Assembly: GCA_040902305.1 (NCBI GenBank)
Contig: JBBDXN010000129.1
Location: 1 to 64,000 of the forward strand
Direction of reading: 5' to 3'
DNA: 64,000 nucleotides
DNA from: CAMLFJ01 sp040902305
GTDB lineage: Bacteria > Methylomirabilota > Methylomirabilia > Rokubacteriales > CSP1-6
A model generated the notes under the pieces. The model saw only the letters and a list, made by a program, of their open reading frames with translations. It was not told the DNA's origin and did no database searches. Of this stretch, positions 17,346 through 25,635 are shown one piece after another. A program made the translations under genes and the position numbers. Numbering within the stretch: position 1 is the first letter of the stretch; the number at the start of each line of letters is the position of its first letter.

Positions 17346-18251
17346 ATGCTCACCATGCTGATCAAACCCTGGACCCGATATCGAGACATCGATCGCCGCC
17401 AGCTCGCCCTCTTTCCCGAATGGGAGCGCGCGCGGTGGCTCGCGCCGCTGCCGTCGTTGGGTGCCGCGCTCGCGCTCGCCGTGCTGGTCGCGGTGGGCAC
17501 CCCGTGGATGCCGTCGGACGTGATCGAACACACCGCCGCGCTGACCGAGACGGCCCCCGAGATCGAGGAGACGCCCGCGTACGACCTCACCGCGATTCCC
17601 GATCACATCAAGGCGGCCGCGAAGCGGCACCGGCTGTCCGAGGAGCTCATCAGCGCGGTGATCTCGGTGGAGTCGAACTTCGACCACGCCGCGGTCTCCC
17701 ACAAGGGCGCCCTGGGGCTGATGCAGCTGATGCCCCAGACCGCCGCGCTCATCGGCGTCCGCGATCCCCACGACCCCGACGAGAACATCGACGCGGGAGC
17801 CAGCCACCTGCGCGCCATGCTCGACACCTTCAAGGGCGACCTGCCGCTCGCCCTCGCGGCCTACAACGCGGGCGAGCAGAACGTGGTGCGCCACCGCGGC
17901 ATCCCGCCCTTCCCGGAGACGCGCCGCTTTGTGGCGCGCGTGCTGCGCCGGATGGGCGACAAGAAGCGCGGGGAGGCGGTGCTGGCCAAGCCGGTTCCGG
18001 TGCCGCGCTGGATCTCGCGGACCGCGCGCCCGCAGCCGAAGGTCCACCCGGTCAGCTCGTCACCTGCCCGCCCGACCCCGGCGCGTCCGACCATGCTCCC
18101 GGTACCGGCCCCACGGGCCGCGGAGCGCGCCTCCCTGCTGGTGCTGCACGAGATGGAGCCGCGACCCGGCCCGCGCACGTGGTCGCCGATTCCCGCGGTG
18201 GAGGAGCCGCCGGCGCCGGCGCCCACCACGACGCTCGGCCAGGCTCCGTAG
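17346..18251 (+). CDS. Membrane-anchored lytic transglycosylase (SLT domain)
   Basis: A 301-residue murein lytic transglycosylase. An N-terminal membrane anchor (LPSLGAALALAVLVAVGTP, about residues 37-56) is followed by a goose-type SLT domain: ELISAVISVESNFDHAAVSH with the catalytic Glu, GALGLMQLMPQTAALIGV, and LALAAYNAGEQNVVRH. The C-terminal 90 residues are Pro/Arg-rich, probably a periplasmic linker or peptidoglycan-associated tail. The enzyme cleaves glycan strands to 1,6-anhydro-MurNAc. Start at 17346 is supported by GGAGGTG. The gene stands alone, with a candidate sigma-54 site upstream. Confidence 0.9.
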   Translation: MLTMLIKPWTRYRDIDRRQLALFPEWERARWLAPLPSLGAALALAVLVAVGTPWMPSDVIEHTAALTETAPEIEETPAYDLTAIPDHIKAAAKRHRLSEELISAVISVESNFDHAAVSHKGALGLMQLMPQTAALIGVRDPHDPDENIDAGASHLRAMLDTFKGDLPLALAAYNAGEQNVVRHRGIPPFPETRRFVARVLRRMGDKKRGEAVLAKPVPVPRWISRTARPQPKVHPVSSSPARPTPARPTMLPVPAPRAAERASLLVLHEMEPRPGPRTWSPIPAVEEPPAPAPTTTLGQAP

Positions 18252-18340
18252 CCCTCCCGCGTTCTTCACCTCCCGGCTCCGCTTCCTGCGCTACGATGGC
18301 GGCGCCCCGGCGCCGCCGCGCCGGCGCGAAAGGAGCGAGC

Positions 18341-19633
18341 ATGCGATTCGGCGTCTTCTACGAGCACCAGCTCCCCCGCCCCTGGGAGGCCGGCGGCGAG
18401 CAGCGCCTCTTCCAGGACGCGCTCGCGCAGGTCGAGCTGGCCGATCGGCTCGGCATCGACTACGCGTGGGAGGTCGAGCACCACTTCCTCGAGGAGTACT
18501 CGCACTCATCCGCGCCCGAGGTGTTCCTGGCCGCCGCCTCGCAGCGCACCCGCCAGATCCGCCTCGGGCACGGCATCGTGCTGATGCCCCCGGGCTACAA
18601 CCACCCGGCGCGCGTCGCGGAGCGGTTGGCCACCCTCGACCTCGTCTCCAACGGCCGTGTGGAGTGGGGCACCGGCGAGTCGGCCTCGCGCGCCGAGCTG
18701 GAGGGCTTCGGGGTCACCCCCGCCGAGCGGCGAGCCATGTGGCGCGAGACCACCGAGCAGGTGGCCAACATGCTGGCGCTCGATCCCTATCCGGGCTTCC
18801 AGGGCAAGTACTTCTCGATGCCGGTCCGTAACGTGGTCCCGAAGCCCGTGCAGAAGCCGCACCCGCCGCTGTGGGTGGCGTGCTCCAACCGGGAGACCAT
18901 CCACCTCGCGGCCCAGCTCGGCATGGGGGCGCTGACCTTCGCGTTCATCGACCCGGCGGAAGCGAAGCACTGGGTGGACGACTACTATGAAACATTCAAG
19001 CGGGAGTGCGTGCCGATCGGGCATGCGGTGAATCCCAACATCGCAATGGTCACTGGTTTTTCATGCCACCCGGATGGGGAAGAGGCGCGCCGGCGCGGCA
19101 CCGACGGCTTCCGCTTCTTCCAGTTCGCGCTCGGCCACCACTACGTGTTCGGCACGCACCGGCCGGGGCGCACCGACATCTGGGCCAAGTACGAGGCGGT
19201 CCGCGCGGAGCTCGACCTGGGAGTGCTGGGCGGCGGCACCGGCTGCATCGGCACCCCCGAGGAGCTCGGCTCGGCCCTTCGGGCCTACGAGGACTACGGG
19301 GTCGATCAGACCATCTTCATCCAGCAGGGCGGCAAGAACCGCCACGAGCACATCTGCGAGTCGCTCGAGCTGTTCGCGGCCTCCGTGATGCCGGAGTTCA
19401 AGGCCCGCGAGGGCGCGCGCGCGGCCCGCAAGGCGGAAGAGCTGGCCCCCTACGTGGCGGCGGCCTTCGAGCGGAAGCGGGCGGCGGCGGGCCTGGCCGA
19501 GGCCGACATCCCCACCTACGAGGCCTACGGCCTCACCGTCACCCAGCCGGTCGATCTGGAGAACATGCCGGAGGCGAACCGGCGGCGTATCCTGACCTTC
19601 AGGCGGATGCGGGAGATCATGGAGGGCCGGTAG
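18341..19633 (+). CDS. LLM-class flavin-dependent oxidoreductase
   Basis: A 430-residue bacterial-luciferase-family monooxygenase. It begins MRFGVFYEHQLPRPW and has LADRLGIDYAWEVEHHFLEE, RTRQIRLGHGIVLMPPGYNH and LDLVSNGRVEWGTGESA, the standard TIM-barrel flavin-binding segments. It is longer than the F420-type proteins here, with an extra C-terminal helical tail (residues 340-430). Likely an FMN-dependent alkanal or hydrocarbon oxygenase; substrate unknown. AAAGGAG supports the ATG. The stop is 6 nt from the histidine kinase start. Confidence 0.88.
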   Translation: MRFGVFYEHQLPRPWEAGGEQRLFQDALAQVELADRLGIDYAWEVEHHFLEEYSHSSAPEVFLAAASQRTRQIRLGHGIVLMPPGYNHPARVAERLATLDLVSNGRVEWGTGESASRAELEGFGVTPAERRAMWRETTEQVANMLALDPYPGFQGKYFSMPVRNVVPKPVQKPHPPLWVACSNRETIHLAAQLGMGALTFAFIDPAEAKHWVDDYYETFKRECVPIGHAVNPNIAMVTGFSCHPDGEEARRRGTDGFRFFQFALGHHYVFGTHRPGRTDIWAKYEAVRAELDLGVLGGGTGCIGTPEELGSALRAYEDYGVDQTIFIQQGGKNRHEHICESLELFAASVMPEFKAREGARAARKAEELAPYVAAAFERKRAAAGLAEADIPTYEAYGLTVTQPVDLENMPEANRRRILTFRRMREIMEGR

Positions 19634-19639
19634 GCCAGC

Positions 19640-21232
19640 ATGGCGTCGGACGGCGACGAGTCACCCCCGACCCTCGCCGGCCGGCTGCGGCGGGTCGGCG
19701 AGATGCTGATCGGGCTGTCGGGTTCGCCGCTGCCCACCCATCTCTTCCAGACGCTCGCGGAGCAAGCGCAGGCGGTGGTCCCGCACGACTACCTGGCCGT
19801 CTGCCTGGAAGACGCCGAGCAGCGGGGCTACCTCGTGCATTCGCTCTCCGGGCTCCCGGGCGTGGCCGGTCGCCTCTTCACCAAGGCCGAAGGCCTCCCG
19901 GGACGGACGATCAGCACCGGGCGCGCCTACCTGGTGGGCGAGCTCGACACGATCCCCGACGCGGCCCCCGACCTCGACGGCGTGCTGGTCCGGGCCGGCC
20001 TGCGGGCCGCGCTCACGGTGCCGGTGCGGCGCGGCACCCAGATCCTCGGCGCGCTGCTCTTCGCCCGCCGCGGCGCCCCCTACACCTTCGACGACCTCGA
20101 GGTGGGCACGCTCGTGGCCGCCGGCCTCTCCGGCGGGCTCGAGACCTGTCGCGCCTATCAGGCCCTGGCCGACGAGCGCGGCACGCTCGCCGCCGTGCTC
20201 ACGAGCACCGCCGACGCGGTCGTCATGGTGGGCCAGGACGGCATCGTGCTCCTCGCCAACCCCGCCACGCGCGCCATGCTCGGCGTGGCGCCGGAGGGCA
20301 TGACCGGCCGGCCGTTCGGCGAGGCGGTCCCGCACGAGCCGCTCCGCCGGCTTCTCGCGGCCGGCCGGCCTGGCATCGCCGAGCTGTCGCTGCCCGACGG
20401 GCGGACCGCCCAGGCCAGCCTCGTCATCGTGACCACCGAGTACGGCGAGGCGGTCGGCCTCGCCGCGATCCTCCGCGATATCACGCTGCTGAAGGATCTC
20501 GAACAGATGAAGACGGACTTCGTGGCCACGGTCTCGCACGATCTAAAGAGCCCGATCATGGCGATCGCGATGACCGCGGAGCTCCTCCTCAAGGCGATGC
20601 CCGCGCCGGGCGGCGAGCAGGCCTACCGCGAGCGGTGCGAGCGCATCCTGCGCAGCGCGAAGAACATGACCGAGCTCGTGACCGATCTCCTGGACCTGGG
20701 GAAGATCGAGGCCGGCCTCGAAGGTACCGGCGGGCCCGTCGACCTCGTCCCCCTGATCGCGGAGGCGGCGAGGGCGCTGGCCGCGCAGGCGGAAGGCAAG
20801 CGCATCGGCATCGCGGTCGAGGCGCCGCGCGAGGCGACGGTCCGGGGGATGGGCGCGCGGCTCTCCCAGGTGCTGGTCAACCTGATCGGCAACGCGGTGA
20901 AGTACACGCGGGAGGGTGGCCGCGTGCTCGTGACGCTGGAGGCGCCGGCCGCCGACGGGCCGATCAAGCTCCGGGTCACCGACAATGGCATCGGTATTCC
21001 CGCCCGGGACCTGCCCCACGTCTTCGACAAGTTCTACCGGGTGACGAGCGATGCCACCGCGGGCATCGCGGGAACCGGCCTCGGCCTGGCCATCACCCGG
21101 AGCATCGTGGAAGCCCACGAGGGGCGCATCGGCGTGGAGAGCACGGAAGGCACCGGCAGCACGTTCTGGGTGGAGCTGCCGGCCTGGGTCGAGCCGCCCG
21201 CCGCCCCCCCCCCCCGCGCCCGCTCCGCCTGA
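19640..21232 (+). CDS. Soluble GAF-PAS sensor histidine kinase
   Basis: A 530-residue kinase without membrane segments. An N-terminal GAF domain occupies about residues 20-175. A PAS domain follows (about 185-290; DAVVMVGQDGIVLLANPATR). The HisKA dimerisation domain has the phospho-acceptor His in FVATVSHDLKSP, and the HATPase domain shows N (VNLIGNAVKYT), G1 (VTDNGIGIP) and G2 (GTGLGLAI) boxes. It likely senses a cytoplasmic small molecule or redox signal. No response regulator is adjacent. A run of 12 C residues (21204-21215) codes the Pro-rich C-terminus, where a length change would alter the last residues. Confidence 0.88.
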   Translation: MASDGDESPPTLAGRLRRVGEMLIGLSGSPLPTHLFQTLAEQAQAVVPHDYLAVCLEDAEQRGYLVHSLSGLPGVAGRLFTKAEGLPGRTISTGRAYLVGELDTIPDAAPDLDGVLVRAGLRAALTVPVRRGTQILGALLFARRGAPYTFDDLEVGTLVAAGLSGGLETCRAYQALADERGTLAAVLTSTADAVVMVGQDGIVLLANPATRAMLGVAPEGMTGRPFGEAVPHEPLRRLLAAGRPGIAELSLPDGRTAQASLVIVTTEYGEAVGLAAILRDITLLKDLEQMKTDFVATVSHDLKSPIMAIAMTAELLLKAMPAPGGEQAYRERCERILRSAKNMTELVTDLLDLGKIEAGLEGTGGPVDLVPLIAEAARALAAQAEGKRIGIAVEAPREATVRGMGARLSQVLVNLIGNAVKYTREGGRVLVTLEAPAADGPIKLRVTDNGIGIPARDLPHVFDKFYRVTSDATAGIAGTGLGLAITRSIVEAHEGRIGVESTEGTGSTFWVELPAWVEPPAAPPPRARSA

Positions 21233-21236
21233 CGCG

Positions 21237-21629
21237 TCAGCCCTCGGCCCGGAGCTCCGCGAACACGTCGCGCGCGGCGATCAGAGCTTCGCGGATGATC
21301 GGCACGCCCACGTAGCCCGACATGTGGATCAGGGTCTCGATCAGCTCGGTCTCGGTCCAGCCCTGCCGCCGCGCCATGCGCAGGTGGATGCGCAGCTCGG
21401 GCTCGCGCCCGGTGGCCGCGTCGGAGACCACGCACACCAGGGTGCGCGTCTTGAGATCGAGGCCCGGGCGCGTCCACAGCGCGCCGAACACGTTCTCGGT
21501 GGCCACGTCGATGAACGTGCGCATGACCGGATCCTTGTAGGTCGTCGCGTTCACCCGCTCGACGTACGTGTCGCCCAGCAGCTTGCGGCGAATCTCACTG
21601 CCCTTCCGATGCAGCTCGCTCTCTGCCAT
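21237..21629 (-). CDS. Carboxymuconolactone decarboxylase family protein
   Basis: A 130-residue AhpD-like helical protein. The core segment LKTRTLVCVVSDAATGREPELRIHLRMARRQG and the end LIETLIHMSGYVGVPIIREA match the CMD family, but the CxxC redox pair of true AhpD enzymes is absent. It therefore resembles gamma-carboxymuconolactone decarboxylase-type proteins. Start set at the ATG preceded by GGAGACGAAC. It is one of three CMD-family genes in this window. Confidence 0.85.
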   Translation of the reverse strand: MAESELHRKGSEIRRKLLGDTYVERVNATTYKDPVMRTFIDVATENVFGALWTRPGLDLKTRTLVCVVSDAATGREPELRIHLRMARRQGWTETELIETLIHMSGYVGVPIIREALIAARDVFAELRAEG

Positions 21630-21646
21630 GTTCGTCTCCGAGTCCC

Positions 21647-21961
21647 CTAGCGCCGGGCGCCGGGACCGAAAAAGCCACCCCTGGGGCGGCCGTGGGCGTG
21701 GTAGTGATCCGGGATGTTCCGCATGTGGTCGTCGATGTAGCACTCGCCGAGCTGCCGGGTCGCGATCTCGCGCAGGCGCGCGTGCATGTGGGTGAGGTGC
21801 TCGGCGGGCGGCTCGGTGCCGTGGTAGCGCCAGACCACCATGGGCACCGCGCAGATCTCGCACTCCGCGATCCAGCAGATGTCGTCTTCGTGGAACCAGG
21901 GGGTGATGCGGGCGGCGCGACAGAGATCGCACCCCGCGACCCGAGTGAAGGGGGAATCCAT
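21647..21961 (-). CDS. Small Cys/His-rich HIT-like protein
   Basis: A 104-residue protein with paired cysteines (CDLCRAARITPWFHEDD and CWIAECEICAVPMVVW) and a His-rich end (DDHMRNIPDHYHAHGRPRGG). The layout resembles small histidine-triad-like proteins with a metal-binding Cys knuckle, but I do not see an exact HxHxH motif. It may be a zinc-binding nucleotide hydrolase-like or regulatory protein. Start set at MDSPFTRVAGC, since upstream codons have no ribosome site. It lies 17 nt from the CMD gene on the same strand. Confidence 0.55.
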   Translation of the reverse strand: MDSPFTRVAGCDLCRAARITPWFHEDDICWIAECEICAVPMVVWRYHGTEPPAEHLTHMHARLREIATRQLGECYIDDHMRNIPDHYHAHGRPRGGFFGPGARR

Positions 21962-21981
21962 GGGACGGAGGGACCGGCCGG

Positions 21982-22413
21982 CTACCCCCAGAGGGCGCGC
22001 ATCACGTGCGCGGCCACGCGCCGGTTGTAGTCGCGCACGAGGCCGCGGATGCGGAAGACGTCCAGCACCCACCAGGCGGCGAGGCCGCCGAGGGTGAGCC
22101 AGAACAGCACCTGGAGACCGCGCTTGCGCAGATACAGGTAGTGCCAGCCGAGCGGCAGGAACATGAGCGCGACGAGCGGCGACTTCGCCTGGGCCCGGTA
22201 GCGCCAGAGGAAGGCCCGCTGCTGGTCGGGGCTGAGATACGCGAGCTGCTCGCGCACGGTGCGCGACAGCGAGGAGGCCACGGACGCGGGAATCGCGAGC
22301 GACCGATCGCCGCGGGCCTCGGCGCCCCGCCGCCCCGCGACACGCTCGGGCGGCGGAGGGGCCGCCGGCTTGCGGAAGACCGACGTTTCTGGCTGTGGCT
22401 GTACGCGACTCAT
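21982..22413 (-). CDS. TM2-domain membrane protein
   Basis: A 143-residue protein with a disordered Pro/Arg-rich N-terminus (residues 1-65). Two closely spaced hydrophobic helices follow (PLVALMFLPLGWHYLYL and GLQVLFWLTLGGLAAWWVLDVFRIRGLV), the arrangement of the TM2 family. Preceding sequence LSPDQQRAFLWRYRAQ is a soluble helix. Family function is unknown. Start at MSRVQPQPETS is chosen; longer forms would extend into the GC-rich intergenic sequence without a ribosome site. Confidence 0.65.
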   Translation of the reverse strand: MSRVQPQPETSVFRKPAAPPPPERVAGRRGAEARGDRSLAIPASVASSLSRTVREQLAYLSPDQQRAFLWRYRAQAKSPLVALMFLPLGWHYLYLRKRGLQVLFWLTLGGLAAWWVLDVFRIRGLVRDYNRRVAAHVMRALWG

Positions 22414-22556
22414 TCCGCTCGTTCCCCCGGGGCGAGAAGGAGCAAGAACGGCGCCAGCCTGACGGGTAAGCCGGGGCTTGGACTTAGCGGGCGGGCGGCG
22501 GTCAGCGATTCTCACGTGTCACTCCGGTCGTCCGCAGGAGGACGCTTGCTGGGGTG

Positions 22557-23399
22557 TCAATTCTTGACGTCCGGCCAGACCACCATGCCGGTACCCGACC
22601 GCCACGCGACCGCGGGCATGTAGGCGAGCACCTCGGCGGGGCCGCTCGTGAACGCGAGCGTGAGGATCCAGGCGAGCAGCTCCGCGGTGCCGCCGGATCC
22701 CGCCGCCTCCATGCGCTCGAGCGTGCACTCGCGCAGCAGCGCCGCGTGATCGCCCTGCTTCAGCAAGCCCAGGAACCACCGATCGAACTCCTCGTCCACC
22801 CAGAAGTACCGCGGCCCTCCGGGCTCGTGCGAGAGCCCGCCGGTCGCGATCACCGCGATCCGCTCGGCGCCGGGGTAGTCACGCAGCATGTCCCCGAGCA
22901 CCGTCCCCACCTCGTAGGCGCGCGCGGGGGTCGGGATGGGCGGCACCGTGCAGTTCATGGTCACCGGCACCAGCGGGATCTCGCCCTTCGAGTTGAGATA
23001 ATGCATCGGCACCGACACCCCGTCGTCGAACTGCATGTCGCGCAGGTACGCGAAGGCGAGCCGACGCCGCGCGCCCTCGTTGACGAGGTAGCGGGCCAGC
23101 GCGGGATGGCCGGGAATCCGGTACTTCTCGAGCGCGAGCCACTCGTCGTACCAGTCGGCGGGCCCCACGTGCTCGGGGCCGATGCCCACCGTGTACTCCG
23201 GGGTGTTGTTGATCGGCCAGTTCAGCAGGTGATCGTTGCTCACGAGCACGATCACGTCCGGCCGAGCGGCCTGGAGCCGCTCGCGCATCTCGTCGAGGGC
23301 GCGCCGGGCCTCGACTTGCTGATCCTCGGGGGCCCGGTCGAACCAGCCGGTGAGCCCGGGCGAGTGGGTCATCGCCATCGCGGCCACCGTCCGCGCCAC
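22557..23399 (-). CDS. Class III extradiol ring-cleavage dioxygenase, catalytic subunit (LigB-like)
   Basis: A 280-residue LigB-family protein expected to bind Fe(II) and cleave a catecholic ring (protocatechuate or gallate type). It has AMAMTHSPGLTGW with the first metal His, VIVLVSNDHLLNW with the second, and IAVIATGGLSHEPGGP near the catalytic His. GTG start, 5 nt after the LigA-type gene, so the two are co-translated. The exact substrate is not visible. Confidence 0.87.
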   Translation of the reverse strand: MARTVAAMAMTHSPGLTGWFDRAPEDQQVEARRALDEMRERLQAARPDVIVLVSNDHLLNWPINNTPEYTVGIGPEHVGPADWYDEWLALEKYRIPGHPALARYLVNEGARRRLAFAYLRDMQFDDGVSVPMHYLNSKGEIPLVPVTMNCTVPPIPTPARAYEVGTVLGDMLRDYPGAERIAVIATGGLSHEPGGPRYFWVDEEFDRWFLGLLKQGDHAALLRECTLERMEAAGSGGTAELLAWILTLAFTSGPAEVLAYMPAVAWRSGTGMVVWPDVKN

Positions 23400-23404
23400 C
23401 GGGC

Positions 23405-23752
23405 TCAGCCCTCCCGCCGCGCCGAGATCCGAAGGAGCCGCTCCGCCGCGGCGGCCTCGTCCGGGTAGGCCCGCCGATAGGCTTCCAGCGCGGGATGGCT
23501 ATTGCTGTTGGCGGAGGCCCCGTAGAACAGGCGCAGGATCTGGGGGATGTAGTACTGATGCACGCCCATCTCGTTGAGGCGGCGCACGTCCTTGTCGCGC
23601 ACCGCCTCGTATTCCTCGCAGCTCAGGCCGAACTCGCGCGCCAGCCCCTCGAGATCGCTGAGCCAGCGGGCGCGGAGCGCCGCGTCACGCCGGACGTAGA
23701 AGATCATCTCGTTCACGGGCAGCGTCTTGTCGCAGCGCTCGACGTTACCCAT
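23405..23752 (-). CDS. Extradiol dioxygenase small subunit (LigA-like)
   Basis: A 115-residue all-helical protein of the protocatechuate 4,5-dioxygenase alpha-chain family. Core: LEGLAREFGLSCEEYEAV, with LNEMGVHQYYIPQILRLFYG near the substrate side. It caps the active site of the LigB subunit encoded just downstream. Its ATG overlaps the cupin stop by 8 nt, so the order is cupin-ligA-ligB in one operon. Confidence 0.87.
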   Translation of the reverse strand: MGNVERCDKTLPVNEMIFYVRRDAALRARWLSDLEGLAREFGLSCEEYEAVRDKDVRRLNEMGVHQYYIPQILRLFYGASANSNSHPALEAYRRAYPDEAAAAERLLRISARREG

Positions 23753-24122
23753 CGGTCTTGGCGGACAGGACCTTGGGATTGACCTTGAGGAACATGATCA
23801 CGCACCGCTCCGGGCCCAGGTTCCGGACGTCGTGCATGACGCTCCGGGGGAACTTCACGATCGAGCCCGCCTCCACCACCACCTCCTCGCCGTCGATGCT
23901 CATGTGGGCGGTCCCCTGCAGGACGAAGATCGCCTCCTCCTCCTTCGGGTGGGTGTGCATCACGGTGGACTGGCCGGGCTCGTAGCAGGCGATCTCCGAC
24001 CAGAGCTGGTCGGTCTTGAAGAGCATCTTGCGGACGCGCTTGTCGGAGGCGAAGGCCTTGAGCGCGTGCAGGTCGAAGACCTGCGCCACCCCGGTCACGC
24101 GCGCGGCCACCGTCTCGTCCAT
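23745..24122 (-). CDS. Cupin domain protein
   Basis: A 125-residue single-domain cupin. Metal-binding motif 1 is QSTVMHTHPKEEEAIFVLQG (His, His, Glu), and motif 2 follows in PRSVMHDVRNLGPE. Cupins of this type act as dioxygenases, isomerases or sensors. Operon position upstream of LigA/LigB suggests a role with the same aromatic substrate, for instance handling the ring-cleavage product. The ATG is preceded by TATGAT at 8 nt and no Shine-Dalgarno sequence, so a leaderless transcript is likely. Confidence 0.85.
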   Translation of the reverse strand: MDETVAARVTGVAQVFDLHALKAFASDKRVRKMLFKTDQLWSEIACYEPGQSTVMHTHPKEEEAIFVLQGTAHMSIDGEEVVVEAGSIVKFPRSVMHDVRNLGPERCVIMFLKVNPKVLSAKTDG

Positions 24123-24130
24123 GCGGCTGG

Positions 24131-24136
24131 ATCATA
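24131..24136 (-). promoter_or_regulatory. -10 element TATGAT for the cupin-LigA-LigB operon
   Basis: TATGAT on the minus strand is followed by 8 nt and the cupin ATG (24122), a leaderless-type arrangement. No good -35 is seen. Confidence 0.4.
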
Positions 24137-24191
24137 GCGCCGTCGCGCCGGCTCCGCCACCGCCTCGTCCCCGCGCGGCGGAACTTCGTCG

Positions 24192-24220
24192 TTGACATCG
24201 CGGGACCCGTTCAGTAGAAA
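24192..24220 (+). promoter_or_regulatory. Sigma-70 promoter upstream of the MmgE/PrpD remnant
   Basis: A perfect TTGACA (24192-24197), a 17-nt spacer and TAGAAA (24215-24220). It now probably drives the downstream ABC importer through the remnant gene. Confidence 0.6.
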
Positions 24221-24232
24221 GGGCCGACGGCC

Positions 24233-24592
24233 GTGCCACAGCCTTCCGCCTCGTCTCCCTCGGTCGCTCGGCGCTTCGCGCGGTTCGTCTCCGGTGTCTC
24301 GCTCGACACGGTGCCGTCCCCGGTCGTCGCGCAGGCGAGGCTCCTCGCGCCGGACACCCTCGGGAGCTGCTTGGCGGTGCGCCTGACCGACGGGCGGCGG
24401 ATCGAGGAGCGGCAGGACCACCCGCGCGGCGGCCCCGATTTCCCGATGACCCGCGAGGAGCTGACCGCCAGGTTCCGCGCCAACGCGGCGGAGGCCGTCC
24501 CGGAGGCGCAGGCCGCGCGGGTGATGGCCCTCGTGGACGCGCTGGCCGCCCAGCCCCGCGTCACCGCCTTGATGGACGCCCTCACCGCCTAG
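24233..24592 (+). pseudogene. Internally deleted MmgE/PrpD family remnant
   Basis: A 119-codon open frame. Its first ~40 residues (RFARFVSGVSLDTVPSPVV, then LLAPDTLGSCLA) match the N-terminal helix of MmgE/PrpD proteins (2-methylcitrate dehydratase/aconitate decarboxylase-like). It then jumps straight to the family's extreme C-terminus (VRLTDGRRIEERQDHPRGG, then PMTREELTARFRANAA). Normal members are about 450 residues, so some 300 internal residues, including the active site, are gone, yet the frame is preserved. An in-frame deletion is the simplest explanation. It could still be translated and may couple translation into the ABC gene 10 nt downstream. Confidence 0.7.
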
Positions 24593-24602
24593 AGGAGCCA
24601 CC

Positions 24603-25625
24603 ATGAGACACCGCCGACCGACGCTCGCCCTGCTGGTCTCGCTCCTGATCGTCGGCGCGGCCCCCGCCGACGCGCAGGATCCCCGGCTCGAGGCCGCCCG
24701 CAAGGAGGGCAAGGTCGTCTGGTACACCTCGCTCGCCCTGACGAGCTCCGAGAAGGTGGCCAAGCTCTTCGAGACGGCCCATCCCGGCGTGAAGGTCGAG
24801 GTGCATCGCACCGGCTCGCAGCGGATCCTGCAGCGGATGATGCAGGAGCTGCAGGCCAATATCCGGAACGTGGACGTCGTCCATACCTCCGACGCCGGCC
24901 ACTACGTGCTCTTGAAGGAGAAGAAGCTGCTGATGCGCTACACCCCGGCGGGGGGCGATCGCCTCGCGGCCGGCTTCAAGGACCGCGACGGCTTCCACTA
25001 CGGGCTGCGCGCCACCGTCAACGTGATCGCCTACAACTCCCAGAAGGTCACCGCCGCGGAAGCGCCGCGCGCCTGGAAGGACGTGCTCGATCCGAAGTGG
25101 CGCGGCCGGCTCGTCACCGCGCATCCCGGCTACAGCGGGGTGATCGCCACCCACGTCCTGGCCCTCGTCCACCTGCACGGCTGGGACTACTTCAAGGCCC
25201 TGGCCCAGAACAAGCCGATGCTCGTGCAGTCCGCGGTGGACCCGGCCGGCATCGTGGCCTCGGGCGAGCGGCCGGTCGCGGTCAACGGCGGTGACTACAA
25301 CTTCTACCAGGCCAAGAAGAAGGGCAATCCGGTCGAGATCGTCTTCCCGAAGGAGGGCGTGCCGCTGGTCGTCTCGCCGAGCGCGATCACCAGCTTCGCG
25401 CCGCATCCCAACGCGGCCCGGCTCTTCACCGACTTCATCTTCACCCGCGAGGTGCAGCAGGTCCTGGCCGATACCGAAGGCCTCTACACCGGACATCCCG
25501 AGGTGAAGTACCCGGCGGACCGGCCGAAGCTCCAGGATCTCAAGCTCCTGCAGGTCGACCCGGAGGAGCTGGAGAAGCGGAACGAGGAGATCAAGACGCG
25601 CTTCGTCGAGTTCTTCGGAGCCTAG
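24603..25625 (+). CDS. ABC transporter substrate-binding protein (iron-type, family 1)
   Basis: A 340-residue periplasmic binding protein with a Sec signal (TLALLVSLLIVGAAPADAQD, cleaved after the first ~25 residues). The mature protein begins RLEAARKEGKVVWYTSLAL, as in FbpA/AfuA-like Fe(III) binding proteins. It later shows LAKNAPHPNAA-type segments (SFAPHPNAARLFTDFIF) typical of the family. These proteins also serve for organic anions or phosphonates, so iron is not certain. GAGGAGCC precedes the ATG. First intact gene of a complete binding protein-permease-ATPase set. Confidence 0.85.
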   Translation: MRHRRPTLALLVSLLIVGAAPADAQDPRLEAARKEGKVVWYTSLALTSSEKVAKLFETAHPGVKVEVHRTGSQRILQRMMQELQANIRNVDVVHTSDAGHYVLLKEKKLLMRYTPAGGDRLAAGFKDRDGFHYGLRATVNVIAYNSQKVTAAEAPRAWKDVLDPKWRGRLVTAHPGYSGVIATHVLALVHLHGWDYFKALAQNKPMLVQSAVDPAGIVASGERPVAVNGGDYNFYQAKKKGNPVEIVFPKEGVPLVVSPSAITSFAPHPNAARLFTDFIFTREVQQVLADTEGLYTGHPEVKYPADRPKLQDLKLLQVDPEELEKRNEEIKTRFVEFFGA

Positions 25626-25635
25626 CGCGACGGCC

